Origin: Cryptomeria japonica
Taxonomy: Eukaryota; Streptophyta; Pinopsida; Cupressales; Cupressaceae
NCBI RefSeq assembly: GCF_030272615.1
Contig: NC_081410.1
Location: forward strand, 144,001,349 to 144,065,348
Direction of reading: 5' to 3'
DNA length: 64,000 bases
A program made the position numbers and the translations under genes. Positions 48,303-60,400 of this stretch are shown here, piece after piece. Positions within the stretch are counted from its first letter, which is position 1. Each line of letters begins with the position of its first letter. The notes under the pieces are model-generated. The model searched no databases, was not told the origin of the DNA, and saw only the letters and a list, made by a program, of their open reading frames with translations.

Positions 48303-49095
48303 TGTTGGCAAATGCACACTCCAATGAGAAATTGTAGGTGATTGAAGGTTTTGTCATTGATGGCAACCTTGCAATCATATGATACTGGCAAGACAAATAT
48401 ACCGGCACCGGCAATGACAAACTCTACACCGGCACACAGAACACTGACAGTGAAAGGATGGATACCGACACCCTGGCCAACAGGAATTTTGTTTATAATA
48501 TATTTTGTAATTAATTGTAAAATCATTGTAAGCCAACATGGCGAGTTGTAATATGACTCATATATGTATGAGATCATTGTAGAACATTTAAAGAATATGA
48601 TAGGTGAAATTATTCAGACCTAATATGTGAATTATAGGTTAAGGGTTTATGTATGAAGTAGAGCTAAAACCGGTACTGGATCTGGCATAGCAAATGCTAA
48701 TTTTGAAGCAGTACAAGACATTGGATTTGTATAATCCATTTTGTAAGTCAGTGTGACTTCCTTTGTAATTGAGCAGTGAACTCTAGGCACTTGGCCTTCT
48801 TACATGTGCAGGCCCCTCTTGTAAAACAATAATATTCCCTTATTGGCTAGTAAGTGAATATTGTGGGGCACAAATCCCACCGAGGTTTTTCCTACACTGG
48901 ATTTCCTCGTTAAACTACTGTGTTATGGTGTGTTTTTCATGTGGTTGTTATTATTCATGTTTACTGCATTATTTTTGGTTTATCGGTACATAGTATTGAT
49001 ATGCATTTCATGTTTTAAATCAAGTAAATTCATAAACCGATTAGATACTGATTCACCCACCCTCCCCCCTCTCAGTATCTTTGGGAATCCTAACA
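48303..49095 (+). repeat. 5' LTR of the non-autonomous element
   Basis: TGTTGGCAAATGCACACTCC to GGGAATCCTAACA. Near its 3' end it has ATCCCACCGAGGTTTTTCC and GGATTTCCTCGTTAAA, the style of U5 sequence common in plant Copia LTRs. Confidence 0.93.
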
Positions 49096-49097
49096 AT

Positions 49098-49110
49098 TGG
49101 TATCAGAGCC
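49098..49110 (+). promoter_or_regulatory. primer-binding site (initiator Met tRNA)
   Basis: TGGTATCAGAGCC, two bases after the LTR end; the first 12 bases are the canonical plant iMet site. Confidence 0.93.
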
Positions 49111-49166
49111 TGGTCCTCTATTTTCAGAAGCCTAACAGCTTGAGGAAGATCTTGACACTGGTAGAG

Positions 49167-50098
49167 ATGGAAAACTTGAAGAAACAATTGGAAATAGCTC
49201 TTTCAGACTATGATACAGAAAAATTGAAAAATATCAAACTTGAAGATGATCTAAATGCTGCTCAGGATATTATTCAAGCACTTCAAGAAAATCTTACCAT
49301 TGAAAGAAATAAGAGAAGAGAACTTTGTGAAAAGATGCAGAATGAGAATGATGAAAAGGAAACTCTTAATGATCTGGTAAACAAACTAAGACAAGAAAGC
49401 AGTACTACAAAGAATGAGATGCAGGATATGACTATGAGATTTTGCAAAGAAATTGAAGATAGGAAGAAAAATGAAGAAGACTTGACTAGAAGATTGAATG
49501 ATGCTGCAAATGAAAACACGGGACTTAGTCATGAAAATGATATGTTGAAGACAGATCTGATGCATACACCAAATGACTCAAATGAACTCATGAGATAGAA
49601 AGGAATCTTGGAAAGAGAATTGGCTACTGCAAATCAACACAAGGATAAATTCAAGAAAAGCTCAGAAGAACTTGGTGACATGCTAAAGAATCAGAAACCT
49701 AATGGTGACACTAATGGCCTTGGCTTTGAAGTTGGTGAAAGCTCCAATATTGCAAACACACATGATCATAGAAAACTGGTAAGGCAACCAAATGCTTATA
49801 AATTTAATGGAAAATGCTTTAACTGTAACAAGTATGGTCATAGAGAAAATCAGTGTAGATCTAGAAATTATCAAAACACTAATACACCCATCGGTCAATG
49901 CTCTAAATGCAACAAAATTGGTCATAATTCAGAAAATTGCAGAATGAATGTAAGATGTTATGTTTGTGGAAGATTTGGACACTTTTCTAATCAATGCAGA
50001 ATACAAACTGGCATAGGATATGGGAAAGCTATTCAGAAGAACAATGTGACTTGTTATGCTTGTAACAAGATTGGACATATTGTAAAAATTGTGTAGAA
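49167..50098 (+). pseudogene. gag-like protein: coiled coil plus four zinc knuckles
   Basis: ATG at 49,167, 57 bases after the primer-binding site. Residues ~1-190 form a long Glu/Lys/Asn-rich coiled coil (MENLKKQLEIAL, DDLNAAQDIIQALQENL) in place of a usual gag_2/UBN2 capsid domain. One in-frame TAG at 49,596 interrupts it, and the same frame continues. The C-terminus has CCHC knuckles CFNCNKYGHRENQC, CSKCNKIGHNSENC and CYVCGRFGHFSNQC. A fourth, CYACNKIGH, has its final Cys thrown out of frame by a one-base change before the TAG at 50,096. Four knuckles suggest RNA packaging. Two lesions make it a near-intact pseudogene. Confidence 0.85.
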
Positions 50099-50411
50099 GT
50101 AAGGCACCACCAGAAAATAATAATGGTCCTAGCTTGAAAGGAAAAGAAAAGGTTGAAGAGGTAAAGCAATAATTCTCAAAACAATGGATTAGAAAGTCAG
50201 ATCAAAATGTTGATGAGAATACTCCTCCACCGGCAGAATAGAGTAACACTCCACTGGCAGAAGACTCTTCATCTAACTGAAGAAAATTCCTTTGAGGGTT
50301 TAGCAACAAATGAAATACATGCTATTATTCCCTTGGTTGATGGTGAGAAGTTGAAATTACTTCTATACCGGCAGATGAGTTAAGTTTTGACTTAACTGGC
50401 AAGCATTAAAT

Positions 50412-53400
50412 GTGGTGGTTGGCAAAAATAACATTATAAAGCAAGTATTTTGGCTCCATTTTTCATTCACCGAGCATTCAAATCTTCAAGAGCGCGAAAA
50501 CTCCCGAGCGAAGGCATTCCAAGCAAAGAAGCAAAGAAATGTTTCAAATCATTCATCCTTAAGGCAGATCAAGGTATTTATTGCAAACCCTACTATTGTT
50601 GAAGTTGTTAAGCAACCTAGACCCGTTTTTCAACTTGTTCCCAAAATTGCTAAGAAAGATGATAGCATAGGTGCATTCTCTCAAATCCCTAAAGGAGTAG
50701 TATATGCTGAAGACCCTAGAATGTATATACATTGTAATATTGATGAGCTAGGTGATGATGAAATCAAAAATATGTATAAAACTCTAATTTGTGATGAATC
50801 CAAAAATATCAAACCTGAACATAAGATAATAGAAACCCTAGGTTTCACTAAAATTCTTAGTATCCCAGATTTTCCCAAGGACATCATAAGAATTGTGTTA
50901 AGCAGGATTCATGGTGAATTTTTCTGGTTAGACTCTATTCACAAGATCACAAAAGAAGTCATAAGGGCAGTAACAGGGTTACCCTCCACTGGCAATAGAC
51001 CTGACAAAACTAAGAAGGTCTCAAATGATCTAGTAACAAGCCTAACCGGTGAAACATTTGATAAGAGATCACTAAGGGTAAATGATGTAAAGGATATAAA
51101 TGTCAAATTTATCAGTATGATCTTAGGTTACAATGCTACACACGGAAATAGGCTAAACTTAGTTTCTAGCCTATGTATTAAAAGTGCCTATGATATGGTA
51201 AATGATAATGCAAGGTTAGACATATGTGAATGGCTTAAAGATGAGTTGATAGACAATCTAGGAAAGATCAAAAAGGATAAGAAAGGTACATTCAGATTTG
51301 GAAACTTACTTGTTTGTCTAATGTTGTACATGACCAAACAAGTGCCCGGTATTGGTGCCAAAGATTTTGGATTTGATATACTGGTAGGAAAACAACTATC
51401 AGAATTGTTGAACAATATGAGAGAGAATAGGGAGAAAACCATAAATGAGCACTTTCAAGCACTAAATGCTCGAATGAAAACAAGAGTAAGGTTACCACAA
51501 GCTATTGTGGATAAGTACCAAAAGGAAATATGTTTTGTAATAAAGAAAGATGAAATTTGGATGAAGGCAGTTATCCCTAGAACCATCTGGGTTACTGAAA
51601 TGGGGTATGAGACTGATGACAACATAATAGAAACCTATGCAAAACCCCTCCTAGAAGCTCCTAAGGAACCTGAAGAAAAGGTATTTGGTAGTGTTGAAAC
51701 TATAGAAAGCCAAATTCAATCTAGGAAAAAGCTTAAGAAAATTGAGGCAACTGTAAGAAAAGGTACTGGGTAGGCAAAAGCTATTAAGGAAGATGTGTTA
51801 AAACAAACTGGTTTAACTGAAAGTGAGTTAAAAGAACTTCAACTGGAAACTCACCTTTCACCGGTTGGAACTTCTTCAGAAAGTGACATACCTGCTGTAT
51901 TTAAGAGAGTTGAAAGGAAAAGACAACCTTCACCAGTACCTTCTCCTACACCAAAGAGGACAAGACAAAAGCAACAGGCAGTGAGGCCCCCAACAAGGAA
52001 ATTAACTCCAAAGACAAATATGACTCCTAAGAAGAAGACACAACAAACTATTGCTTCCATTGATAAACTTCTCAATGAAATTACAGAGGATGGAAAGTTG
52101 AAGAACATCAACAAATTATATGACACACTATCCGTTGATGACAAAGAGAAAGTAGAGAACAGTGTAATCTTACACTTAGATATTTTCTAGAAATTTTTGA
52201 TGCAAGTTGTTGATGAAATACCAACAGATCTATATAATAGACTAGAAGCTAGAAGAGTAGCTATTGTTGAGCTAGATAAGAAAATAAAGATTGAAAAACT
52301 ACTTGCAGTGTACCCTGTTAACTCACCTGATGAGATAGATCAATTAATCTCTGAGGCTAACCAATCAGTATTCTCAACTGCTCATTGGCATGTAGCACTG
52401 ATGGTAGGAAGAGTGAATCAAGTAACAGAGGAAACAATAGATGCATGGGACATGTTCCTAGTAGAAAAAGAGAAATAGGAAGAGTATCAAAAACCTAAGA
52501 CCTTCAAGGTATATCAAAATGATAGAGACAAAGGAAAAGGTAAGGTAGGTGGACCCCCCAGTATAAAAATAACATACAACTTACCCCCACCACCTCTAGA
52601 TACTCCACCGGTAGACACTACTGACAATCAACCGACAACTGAGAGTATGGACACACCACATGAGGATACAAATCCTGATTCTGAGGTGTTATATACAATG
52701 AACATTGACACTTAGGAAGTCAATATTGTGGTGGATAAGGAATCAACTGAGAAATCAGATGTGGCAACAGAGCCACCGACAGGAAATATTACAGTAGAAA
52801 ACATTAAAATTGGGGAACTAAAACAAACTGAAGAATCAAGTGAACCCCCAGACACTGGAAAGGCAGAGACCACAGATGTGCATATTGATGTATCCACTCA
52901 ACCGTTGGCAACTGCTGAAACTAAAAAACCAACTGAGTCACCGGCAACAGGCAGCACAGAAGAAAAACTGGCAGTGGACAACACAGAGAAATAGGTAGAG
53001 CAATAGGCTCCTTCATAGGTACAGGTTGAAGCACAGGTACAGATAGAGATAGTGCCACTGGCCCAAAATGAAAAGCCTAAAATTTTGTTTGTAGAAATAC
53101 AAACTCAAATAGACCCTCCAGAGAAAGAGGAAAGCAAAGCTATAACTACAACCAATGGATTACATATTGTAAAAACTGTTGGACAAACATCCGGTACAAC
53201 CATGATAGAATTCAGACCTACTAATATAACTGAGGTCTTATTAGATTCAATAAAGAAAATAACATAGTGCAATGCACAAGATTATAAGGCTATAGATGAC
53301 ACTGTAAACCAATTTTGAAGATGATAGCTCCAAAGTGTAACATAGACAACAAACATTCTTTGAGTCAATTAGACACATTGTCTAAGTATATAACCGGCAA

Positions 53401-53998
53401 CCTAATAACACTGGACAAAATAAATGAGGATACATTTAAGGAAAGAATGATAAAAGAAAAAGAGAAATTCTTTATGGAAATTGTGAATAAGAACAAAGAG
53501 GAAATGGATACTCTTTTATCGGAACTTGGTGAAAACATTTTTTACTTCAAGAAATTGTATAGGGATACATGCAAAACGGATGTATTGATAGAGGATCTTG
53601 ACAAAGAAATCAGAAAAGCACAAGATAAGATTAATAATATTGCTGATAATCTAATTGGAACATCAAACTCATTTTTGGAATTCGAGAAGAAAATTGCAGA
53701 ACAGGAAGAGAAAATCAAGGAACTAGAAAATGAAAAACAAAGAATAAAGGACAAAGCAAAGGACTTAAAATGCAAACTTGGTCCAAGACTAGAGTATCTT
53801 ATTTTTTTAAGAAAAGAAATATCTGAGGCTCTGGTTCCCAGACTAAAGACACTGGAAGAGAAAATGCACATACTCACCGGTATAGTGCAAAGAACCCAAG
53901 AGGCTATAAAAGATATTAAAACATTCAGTAATGACATAAATTCAATTTTGACAGATATTTTTCAAATTGTAATCAATCGGTTACAAGAATTCAGGTAG
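50412..53998 (+). pseudogene. ~1,200-codon accessory ORF of the non-autonomous element
   Basis: One frame from 50,412 to about 53,300 is broken by a few stops (51,771, 52,188, 52,476, 52,713 and several near 52,992-53,018). A one-base shift near 53,300 then leads into the last open part, 53,315-53,998. The first 453 codons are open. They form a globular, mostly helical domain (IPDFPKDIIRIVLSRIHGEF, HKITKEVIRAVTGL, FISMILGYNATHGNRLN, FRFGNLLVCLMLYMTKQVPG). A basic Pro/Lys/Thr linker follows (KRTRQKQQAVRPPTRK), then a Thr/Glu/Pro-rich tract. A 227-residue coiled coil closes it. I do not recognise a family and no pol motif is present. The layout parallels the Gypsy LTR accessory ORF. It may be a captured host gene or a lineage-specific particle protein. 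Confidence 0.78.
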
Positions 53999-54198
53999 GA
54001 CTCCACTGACAATGAATGACAACCTTGTCATTGATGTCAAAGGGGGAGTAGAGGCAATGCAAAAAATCGTCAGTAGATGACACCATCAGCTCAGGGGGAG
54101 CACACAATTTTTGGTAACAAATTTTTGGTAAGACAAATCTGGCAGATTCATTTTGGATGACACTTTTTGGATTTTTCTCATGAGTGTTGCCATCAATG

Positions 54199-54212
54199 CC
54201 AAAGGAGGAGAT
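54199..54212 (+). promoter_or_regulatory. polypurine tract
   Basis: CCAAAGGAGGAGAT immediately before TGTTGG of the 3' LTR. A second similar motif (GTCAAAGGGGGAGTAGAGG) lies ~165 bases upstream at about 54,037-54,055. Confidence 0.8.
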
Positions 54213-54999
54213 TGTTGGAAAATGCACACTCCAATGAGAAATTGTAGGTGATTGAAGGTTTTGTCATTGATGGCAACCTTGCAATCATATGAAACCGACA
54301 AGAAAAATATACCAGCACCGGCAATGACAAACTCTACACTGGCACACAGAACACCGACAGTGAAAGGATGGATATCGGCACCCTGGCCAATAGGAATTTT
54401 GTTTATAATATATTTTGTAATTAATTGTAAAATCATTGTAAGCTGACATGGTGAGTTGTAATATGACTCATATATGTATGAGATCATTGTAGAACATTTA
54501 AAGAATATGATAGGCGAAATTATGCAGACCTAATATGCGAATTATAGGTTAAGGGTTTATGTATGAAGCAGAGCTAAAACCGGTACTAGATCTGGCATAG
54601 CAGATGCTAATTTTGAAGCAGTACAAGACATTGGATTTGTATAATCCATTTTGTAAGTCAGTGTGACTTCCTTTGTAATTGAGCAGTGAGCTCTAGGCAC
54701 TTGGCCTTCCTACATGTATAGGCCCCTCTTGAAAAATAGTAATATTCCCTTATTGGCCAATAAGTGAATATTGTGGGTCACAAATCCCACTAAGGTTTTT
54801 CCCACACTGGGTTTCCTCATTAAACTACTGTGTTATGGTGTGGTTTTCATGTGGTTGTTATTATTCTTGTTTACTGCATTATTTTTGGTTTACCGGTACA
54901 CAGTATTGATATTCATTTCATGTTTTAAATCAAGTAAATTCATAAACTGGCTAGATACTGATTCACCCCCCCCTCTCAGTATCTTTGGGAATCCTAACA
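54213..54999 (+). repeat. 3' LTR of the non-autonomous element
   Basis: TGTTGGAAAATGCACACTCC to GGGAATCCTAACA, aligning over its full length with 48,303-49,095, with about 43 substitutions and a small indel in the C-run before CTCTCAG. Confidence 0.93.
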
Positions 55000-55004
55000 T
55001 TTAA
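55000..55004. repeat. target-site duplication, right copy (TTTAA)
   Basis: Identical to 48,298-48,302. Confidence 0.9.
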
Positions 55005-57398
55005 TTGTTTGATGGAAGTCTTGGTATTTGGTTGTTGTATGCCCCTTTCTGCATCTTTATTTGTGTCGAGAGTTGTTTGTGTCAAGCTAGAATTCTATGT
55101 ATACACTTTTCTTTCAATTATTGCTATTTGTTTAGTTTTGGCTTATATTATGCCTAGTGGGGAATGGTTGTTGTCTGTGGATTTGTTCCAGATGTTATTA
55201 TTGGAATTTTATGCTTAGTTATATATTGGGTCTTCTGTGTTCTGATATTTATAACTGGAATAGTAAATCTTTATACGAATGCGTTATTTCATTGTATGTG
55301 CCAATGTTCTACATGTAAGCACTATTGTTTGGAGTGTTTGCACTAGACTACCACATAAATGTGTTGTCTAGTAGGGTGAATATGCCAAACTGCACCATGA
55401 AAGCACTATATCACCTGGTAAATTTTCTATACCATTCTACATATATGCCACAAAAATTCACAAAGGTGTTTCTCTGCTGAGCAAAAGCGCTAGACTGCTA
55501 TGTTTGTTGTATTTGGATCATCTAGGTTTTCTGAATTGACATTTCTAGTTTGTAACTTTCTAGAGGCAATTTCATGTTGGTTTTTGAGTTCCTAAAGATG
55601 TCTAGGGATCATTTTAGTGACTCAAAATAGATTATATGTGTTATTAATGATTTTGAAGAAAGAGGTTGTGCCTTTTTCTGATTTATTAGGGCTCATGATG
55701 GTTATATTTTTGATTTTGTGGATTAGATTTTATGTTAATTCTGAGGTTGTGGCTATTGGTATTTGTTATGTGTTGTGGATATCCCTTTGTTGTGTATGTA
55801 TATGTTGTCACCCTAAATTCTAGGTGCATACTGGGGGGAGTGGGCTTCCAAGTGAGTGGCTGGGGTCATGAGTAGATAGCCAGGTTACTCGGGGTCTAGA
55901 TTGCTAGAATATCTCATTGGAAGTTTCCCTTGTAACCAAGTGATGATTTAATTAAATAATCTTAGAAGGGTTGGGTAGAAGTAATTCACCTTAATAAGAT
56001 AAATAAAGAACTTTTTGTGCCCCAATTCCTTGCCCAAGGATGATGACGTGGATCTGGGATAGGATTGCGAAGGCCTTCGTAATCAAGGTAAGATAATCTC
56101 CACTACTTCCTCAAGATTGAGATGGCTTTGTATGAGTATCACAGAATCTAGAACAGGAGCCCAAGTTGCCATTGTTGTGATAGAATGCAATGACACTCCT
56201 TCCCTACATGTAGGTCCTAGCACCTTAAGACTTGATTTGTGGAAAGCCTCTAGAGGTCTTATGTCTTATGTTTTTAGTTGTGTATTGTGTTGGAGTATTT
56301 TTCTTAGAGGTGTGGTTGTATTCTTTGGTTGTTAGGTGTCAACCTAGATCTACAGTGTGTGCGGGATTTTGTGTCATCTCCTAGCATGGGAGGTGGTTCA
56401 TTATGGTTCCACATGGTCGAGTGATTTGATGCCTTCTTCCATTGGTATGTTTTTGGTTGGATGCTCTTGTGGGTAGATGTGGATTCCCTATCTCCTCATC
56501 TTTTAGATGGATTCACGTAGCAGATTGATGTAACATGATTCATTTAGAATTTGTATTTGTAGGACTTATGAGATAGATATATTTGTAGAAGGAGAACCAT
56601 GTATTTTGATGTAGTGAGATCTTGTAATCACATGTAATGGAAAAGGATGTAATAGGTTGTGAACATGACTTTTGTATTAGCATATAATGTTGCAGTTATT
56701 GTTGTACTTATTAATGTATCATGGATAATATTTATTGATGGGAATGAGATATTGGAATTATGATTATATGAGTTTTTATAGGTAGCCTTAAATGGGAATT
56801 GAGTATATGATCTAGTAGGAAAGGATGTTGGTCCTTATTATATTTATCTCTTGGAATGGCTATGTATTTATTGTTACTTGAATGCCTATTGCTATTAGGA
56901 AATGGAGTAGGGATGTTTTAAATGGAATTAATGATGTTATTATAATATTAAGTGAATGGGTATTAGGAACCTTGGAATTGGTGTTCTTAAAATGAATCTA
57001 AACAGATTAATAGTAATTGTACAATGATAGAATTTATTCTTGATAGTCTAATTAAATAAATGATATTTTGTGTAAAGTAGGAATGAAAGATAGAAAGAAA
57101 TAATTAAATGGGTTTGAGTCATGGTAGTGAATGTGATTATATGTTCTTAATGTTACATTAAGTAATGGCATTGAGATACCCTAGGGAATATTGATCAGTG
57201 AGTTGTGTTTATTTCTGCTTGTGTAAGTGATCATATAAATATGTTTAAGTTGAATATGTGCATATTGGTATATGGATGTTTAATGCATTTGAGTATTCCA
57301 GTTTCTTATGTTGCATTAGATAATGATGTTTAAAATTAATTTATGTATAATTGTATGGTAGTTATGTGATGTTGGCATTATAACAGACAAGGAGAGAT
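55005..57398. other. intergenic DNA, old LTR-like sequence, no gene seen
   Basis: Continuation of the target DNA of the inserted element. No coding frame is supported. A G-rich run (CTGGGGGGAGTGGG) at about 55,829 could be an old polypurine tract. The last ~28 bases (GTTGGCATTATAACAGACAAGGAGAGAT) resemble the 3' end of the internal region of the following Copia element. Confidence 0.45.
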
Positions 57399-58884
57399 TG
57401 TTGGCATTTCAATAAGGATATTGAGAAGGTTGTTGATGATTATGGATATAACTGATTAAGGATGTTTACTGTCTTAATATTATTATTTTATCATTGATGT
57501 CAAGAAATTGATTTTCTAATTCAGTATGATATTGCCATATCTTAAGAAGTATGATTTGATGAGTATAAAGATGTCGGTAAAAGACACAGAAAGAATGTGA
57601 TGAATAAGGGGAGAAATAAGTTATTCAATGGGCAACTATTACCGAGTTAGACAATGATGAGATCATGATGTTTAGATTGTTTTGATATCCTACATATGTT
57701 ATTGATTGTAAGGTTAATACTATACTATGTTACCGAGCAAAGAACCTAGTTGGTAAACCCTACGGAACCTAGTCGGTAAACCCTAAGGTTATCGCTATTG
57801 ATTAATGAAGGCGATATGTCTACAGAGTGAAGTTTAGTATTTACCAAGTTGCAATCAAGTAATAACAGAATGCATTGAATGAATAAAAGCATTATTTAAT
57901 GAAGGAAGTTGATGAGCTGGCTATGATTAAATGATTGGTATGTTGTGCATGAAGTTTGTTAAAGAATCTATGACAAAGGAAGATTGCAAGGAAGATCTAC
58001 ATCTCAGATTGAACCGCAATACACTAGCACAAGTTCCAAGAAATGTATACAAGTTCCAAGGCGGGGTAAAATGTTTTCAGATTGAAGGATACATTGAACT
58101 TGGTCAAGTTTGAAGATCTAATGGCTATGATTGATCATGGGATATGTGATCAAGGAGATTAAGCGGTTGGCGAATTGTTTATAAATAAGGAACTGTTGAT
58201 AAACAATGTATGCGGGCAAGTGTATGCACAGGGATGCTACAATTACCGAGCATAGAAGCTTCAAGACCTATTTTGAATAACAGAGTATAGAGCCTAGCAG
58301 ATGGACAAGATAAGTCCTATTGTATTGAGCAAATAAGAATATGCTTTAGCATTTTTAGATGTGAAGTTGCAGATAGATTTTTATTACTGTTATTTTGTAA
58401 AGTGATAGAAAATCTCTTAACCGAGTGAACTTAACAGTCTTATTTGTAAAATCCTCTAGCAAGGTGACATTCTAATTGAGTGTTTGAAATCCTTTAACTA
58501 GGTCACTTCTAACAAGGTGAAGATCCTAACAGATCTGAGGGAAATCCCTTAATTGGGTCACATCTAGCAATGTGTTTGTAATCTTTAACAGGCTTTGCTT
58601 TTAACCGAGCATACTCTAGAAGAGTATATTTCTTAGTGGGTCCGAAATCCCATAGTGGTTTTTCCCTATTTGGGTTTCCACGTTAAATTTGGTGTTATGA
58701 GTGTTATGATGTTTATATGCTTTTGAGTTTGCATGCTTAGCAGTTTTGGATATATTATTGAAGTATATGTTACCAAGGTTGAATCTGTTGTTTTTATGAA
58801 AGATTAAGTTTGTATGATTCACTGCCCCCCCTCTCATCTTATTAGCTTGGCATCTGTACTTAACATTAAGTATCAGAACTATCA
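57399..58884 (+). repeat. 5' LTR of the Copia element
   Basis: Starts TGTTGGCATTTCAATAAGG and ends ACTATCA two bases before the primer-binding site. Near the 3' end CATAGTGGTTTTTCCC and GGGTTTCCACGTTAAA is classic Copia U5 sequence. The first ~310 bases align with 63,436-63,749. Confidence 0.88.
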
Positions 58885-58886
58885 AT

Positions 58887-58898
58887 TGGTATCAGAGC
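58887..58898 (+). promoter_or_regulatory. primer-binding site (initiator Met tRNA)
   Basis: TGGTATCAGAGC, identical to the canonical plant site, two bases after the LTR end. Confidence 0.93.
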
Positions 58899-58948
58899 TT
58901 TGGACTCCAGAAGAAAAGTTTAAAGGTACTTGAGGCAAAGATCCAAAG

Positions 58949-59855
58949 ATGTATAAGAGGGATGCACCGAAGCTAAACAAGTCAAGTTTCTCTACATGGC
59001 AGAAAAGGATGAAGCTACACCTATCAGGAGTTGGAGAATATGCTCTATATTATCTGGAGAATGATTTCATTACACCGAGCACCTATCCATTGACAATGGA
59101 AGAGATAAAGGCAAAGAAAGAACATATTCAAGCAATGATTGAAATAACATCTGCATTGACTTCTTCAGAGTTTAATGATCTAGAAGGCTACAATGATGCA
59201 AAGGCAATGTGGGACAAGCTCATATCTGTGTATGGTGGAGATGAACATGTTCAAAGAGAAAAAGTGGATAGTCTAAGAGGACAACTTGAATCTATGAGGA
59301 TGAATGAAGGTGAGAACATAACCCAGTACAGTACAAGACTAAAGGAGATTGTCAATCAAATCAAAGGAGCAGGTGGAACTATTGAAGAAAAGGATATAAA
59401 AAGTTGTTAAGAACCCTTCTATCAGCTTATGCAATCTGAGTTTTTGCAATCAATGAATTGAGGTCTGTACCCAATATGCCAGTTTCTTTAGATGCTACTA
59501 TTGGTAGGCTACATGCATTTGAGTTAAGTAACTTTGATAACAGTGGGTCATTAGTAAATAAAGTTGAATCTGATGATTACAATGATAGAATGAGTAAGTA
59601 CACTAAAGGGGATCACAGTGGAGCAAGTGAAAGATTTCACAAGAACATGGAGGAAGTACACAAAATGTATGAGGAAATTAGAAAGCAAGAAGAGTTTGAA
59701 GCACTATTAGCCAGAAGGTTACCGAGAGGCAAAGGTAAGTATAAAGGAAAACTACCTTTGAAATGTTTCAATTGTGATAAGATAGGAGATATGGCTTCTA
59801 ACTGTCCTGACAAAGATTCTACTGAAAAGAGAGATTACCGAGATGATAGATAGAA
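58949..59855 (+). pseudogene. Copia gag (UBN2/gag_2 type)
   Basis: ATG at 58,949. The first 153 codons are an intact gag_2-like domain: KLNKSSFSTWQKRMKLHL, then AKAMWDKLISVYGGDEHVQR and ENITQYSTRLKEIVNQIKGAG. A frameshift at about 59,408 and a stop follow. Coding resumes at 59,458 (SLDATIGRLHAFEL) through a charged region to a single zinc knuckle, CFNCDKIGDMASNC. There the conserved His of CCHC has become Asp, so the knuckle would not bind zinc normally. The protein would form the particle shell. Confidence 0.88.
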
Positions 59856-60400
59856 AGATAATCATTACAGAGGACACCGAGACTTCAGAAGAAGAGATAG
59901 AAAGTCATGCTTAATAGCTGATGAGGAATCCAATGATGATAAATTAGATGAAACCGATACAGAGGAAGTAGTTTATGTGGCTATCAAAGATGGATTAGAT
60001 GAAGAAAGGTATGAAGAAAAAGCCCTAATATCTCACATAAATACTAATGATTCTTGGATCATAGATAGTGGATGCTCACATCACATGACAGGTGATAAAC
60101 ACAAGTTTGTTATGTTAGAAGATTATGATGGAGGCTATGTAAGATTTGGTAATGATGCACCATGTCCGGTAAAAGGTAAAGGATCTATAACACTTCTTGA
60201 CAATGCAAGATGCAATGATGTTTATTGGGTTGAAGGTTTGAATTACATTTTGTTGAGTGTAGCACAACTAAACAATACAGGATACTGAATAGAATTTCAG
60301 AAAGGAATTGTCAAAGTTCATGACAAGCATGGAAAGTTAGCTGCTACCGGGACACAAACAAAAGGTAACACATTTCACCTTGACTCAACTCGGAACAAAT
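59856..60400 (+). pseudogene. Copia protease
   Basis: Same frame as the gag C-terminus. After a charged spacer the active site reads SWIIDSGCSHHMTGDKHKF, followed by GGYVRFGND and LNYILLSVAQL, all expected for a Copia aspartic protease (catalytic Asp in D-S-G). A TGA at 60,286 interrupts the end of the domain where aromatic Trp is usual. The protease cuts the gag-pol polyprotein. Confidence 0.88.

Larger units (their letters stand above)
48303..54999 (+). mobile_element. non-autonomous LTR retrotransposon with accessory ORF, no pol
   Basis: Complete termini: 793 and 787 bp LTRs starting TGTTGG and ending CCTAACA. A Met-tRNA primer-binding site lies two bases in, a polypurine motif sits before the 3' LTR, and the TTTAA duplications are perfect. 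The 5.1 kb interior encodes a coiled-coil, zinc-knuckle gag and a ~1,200-codon accessory ORF. I find no protease, integrase, RT or RNase H motif in any frame, so its enzymes would have to come from elsewhere. LTRs differ at roughly 43 positions by eye (about 5%), mostly transitions. The superfamily cannot be read from pol; PBS, PPT style and LTR ends match the Copia element at 57,399. Confidence 0.93.

Noticed and set aside
55829-55842. G-rich run as a polypurine tract of another element
   Set aside because: No LTR start or pol sequence could be tied to it.
55617-56335. Hydrophobic Cys-rich short frames
   Set aside because: Typical of T/G-rich noncoding DNA; no start context, family or second copy.
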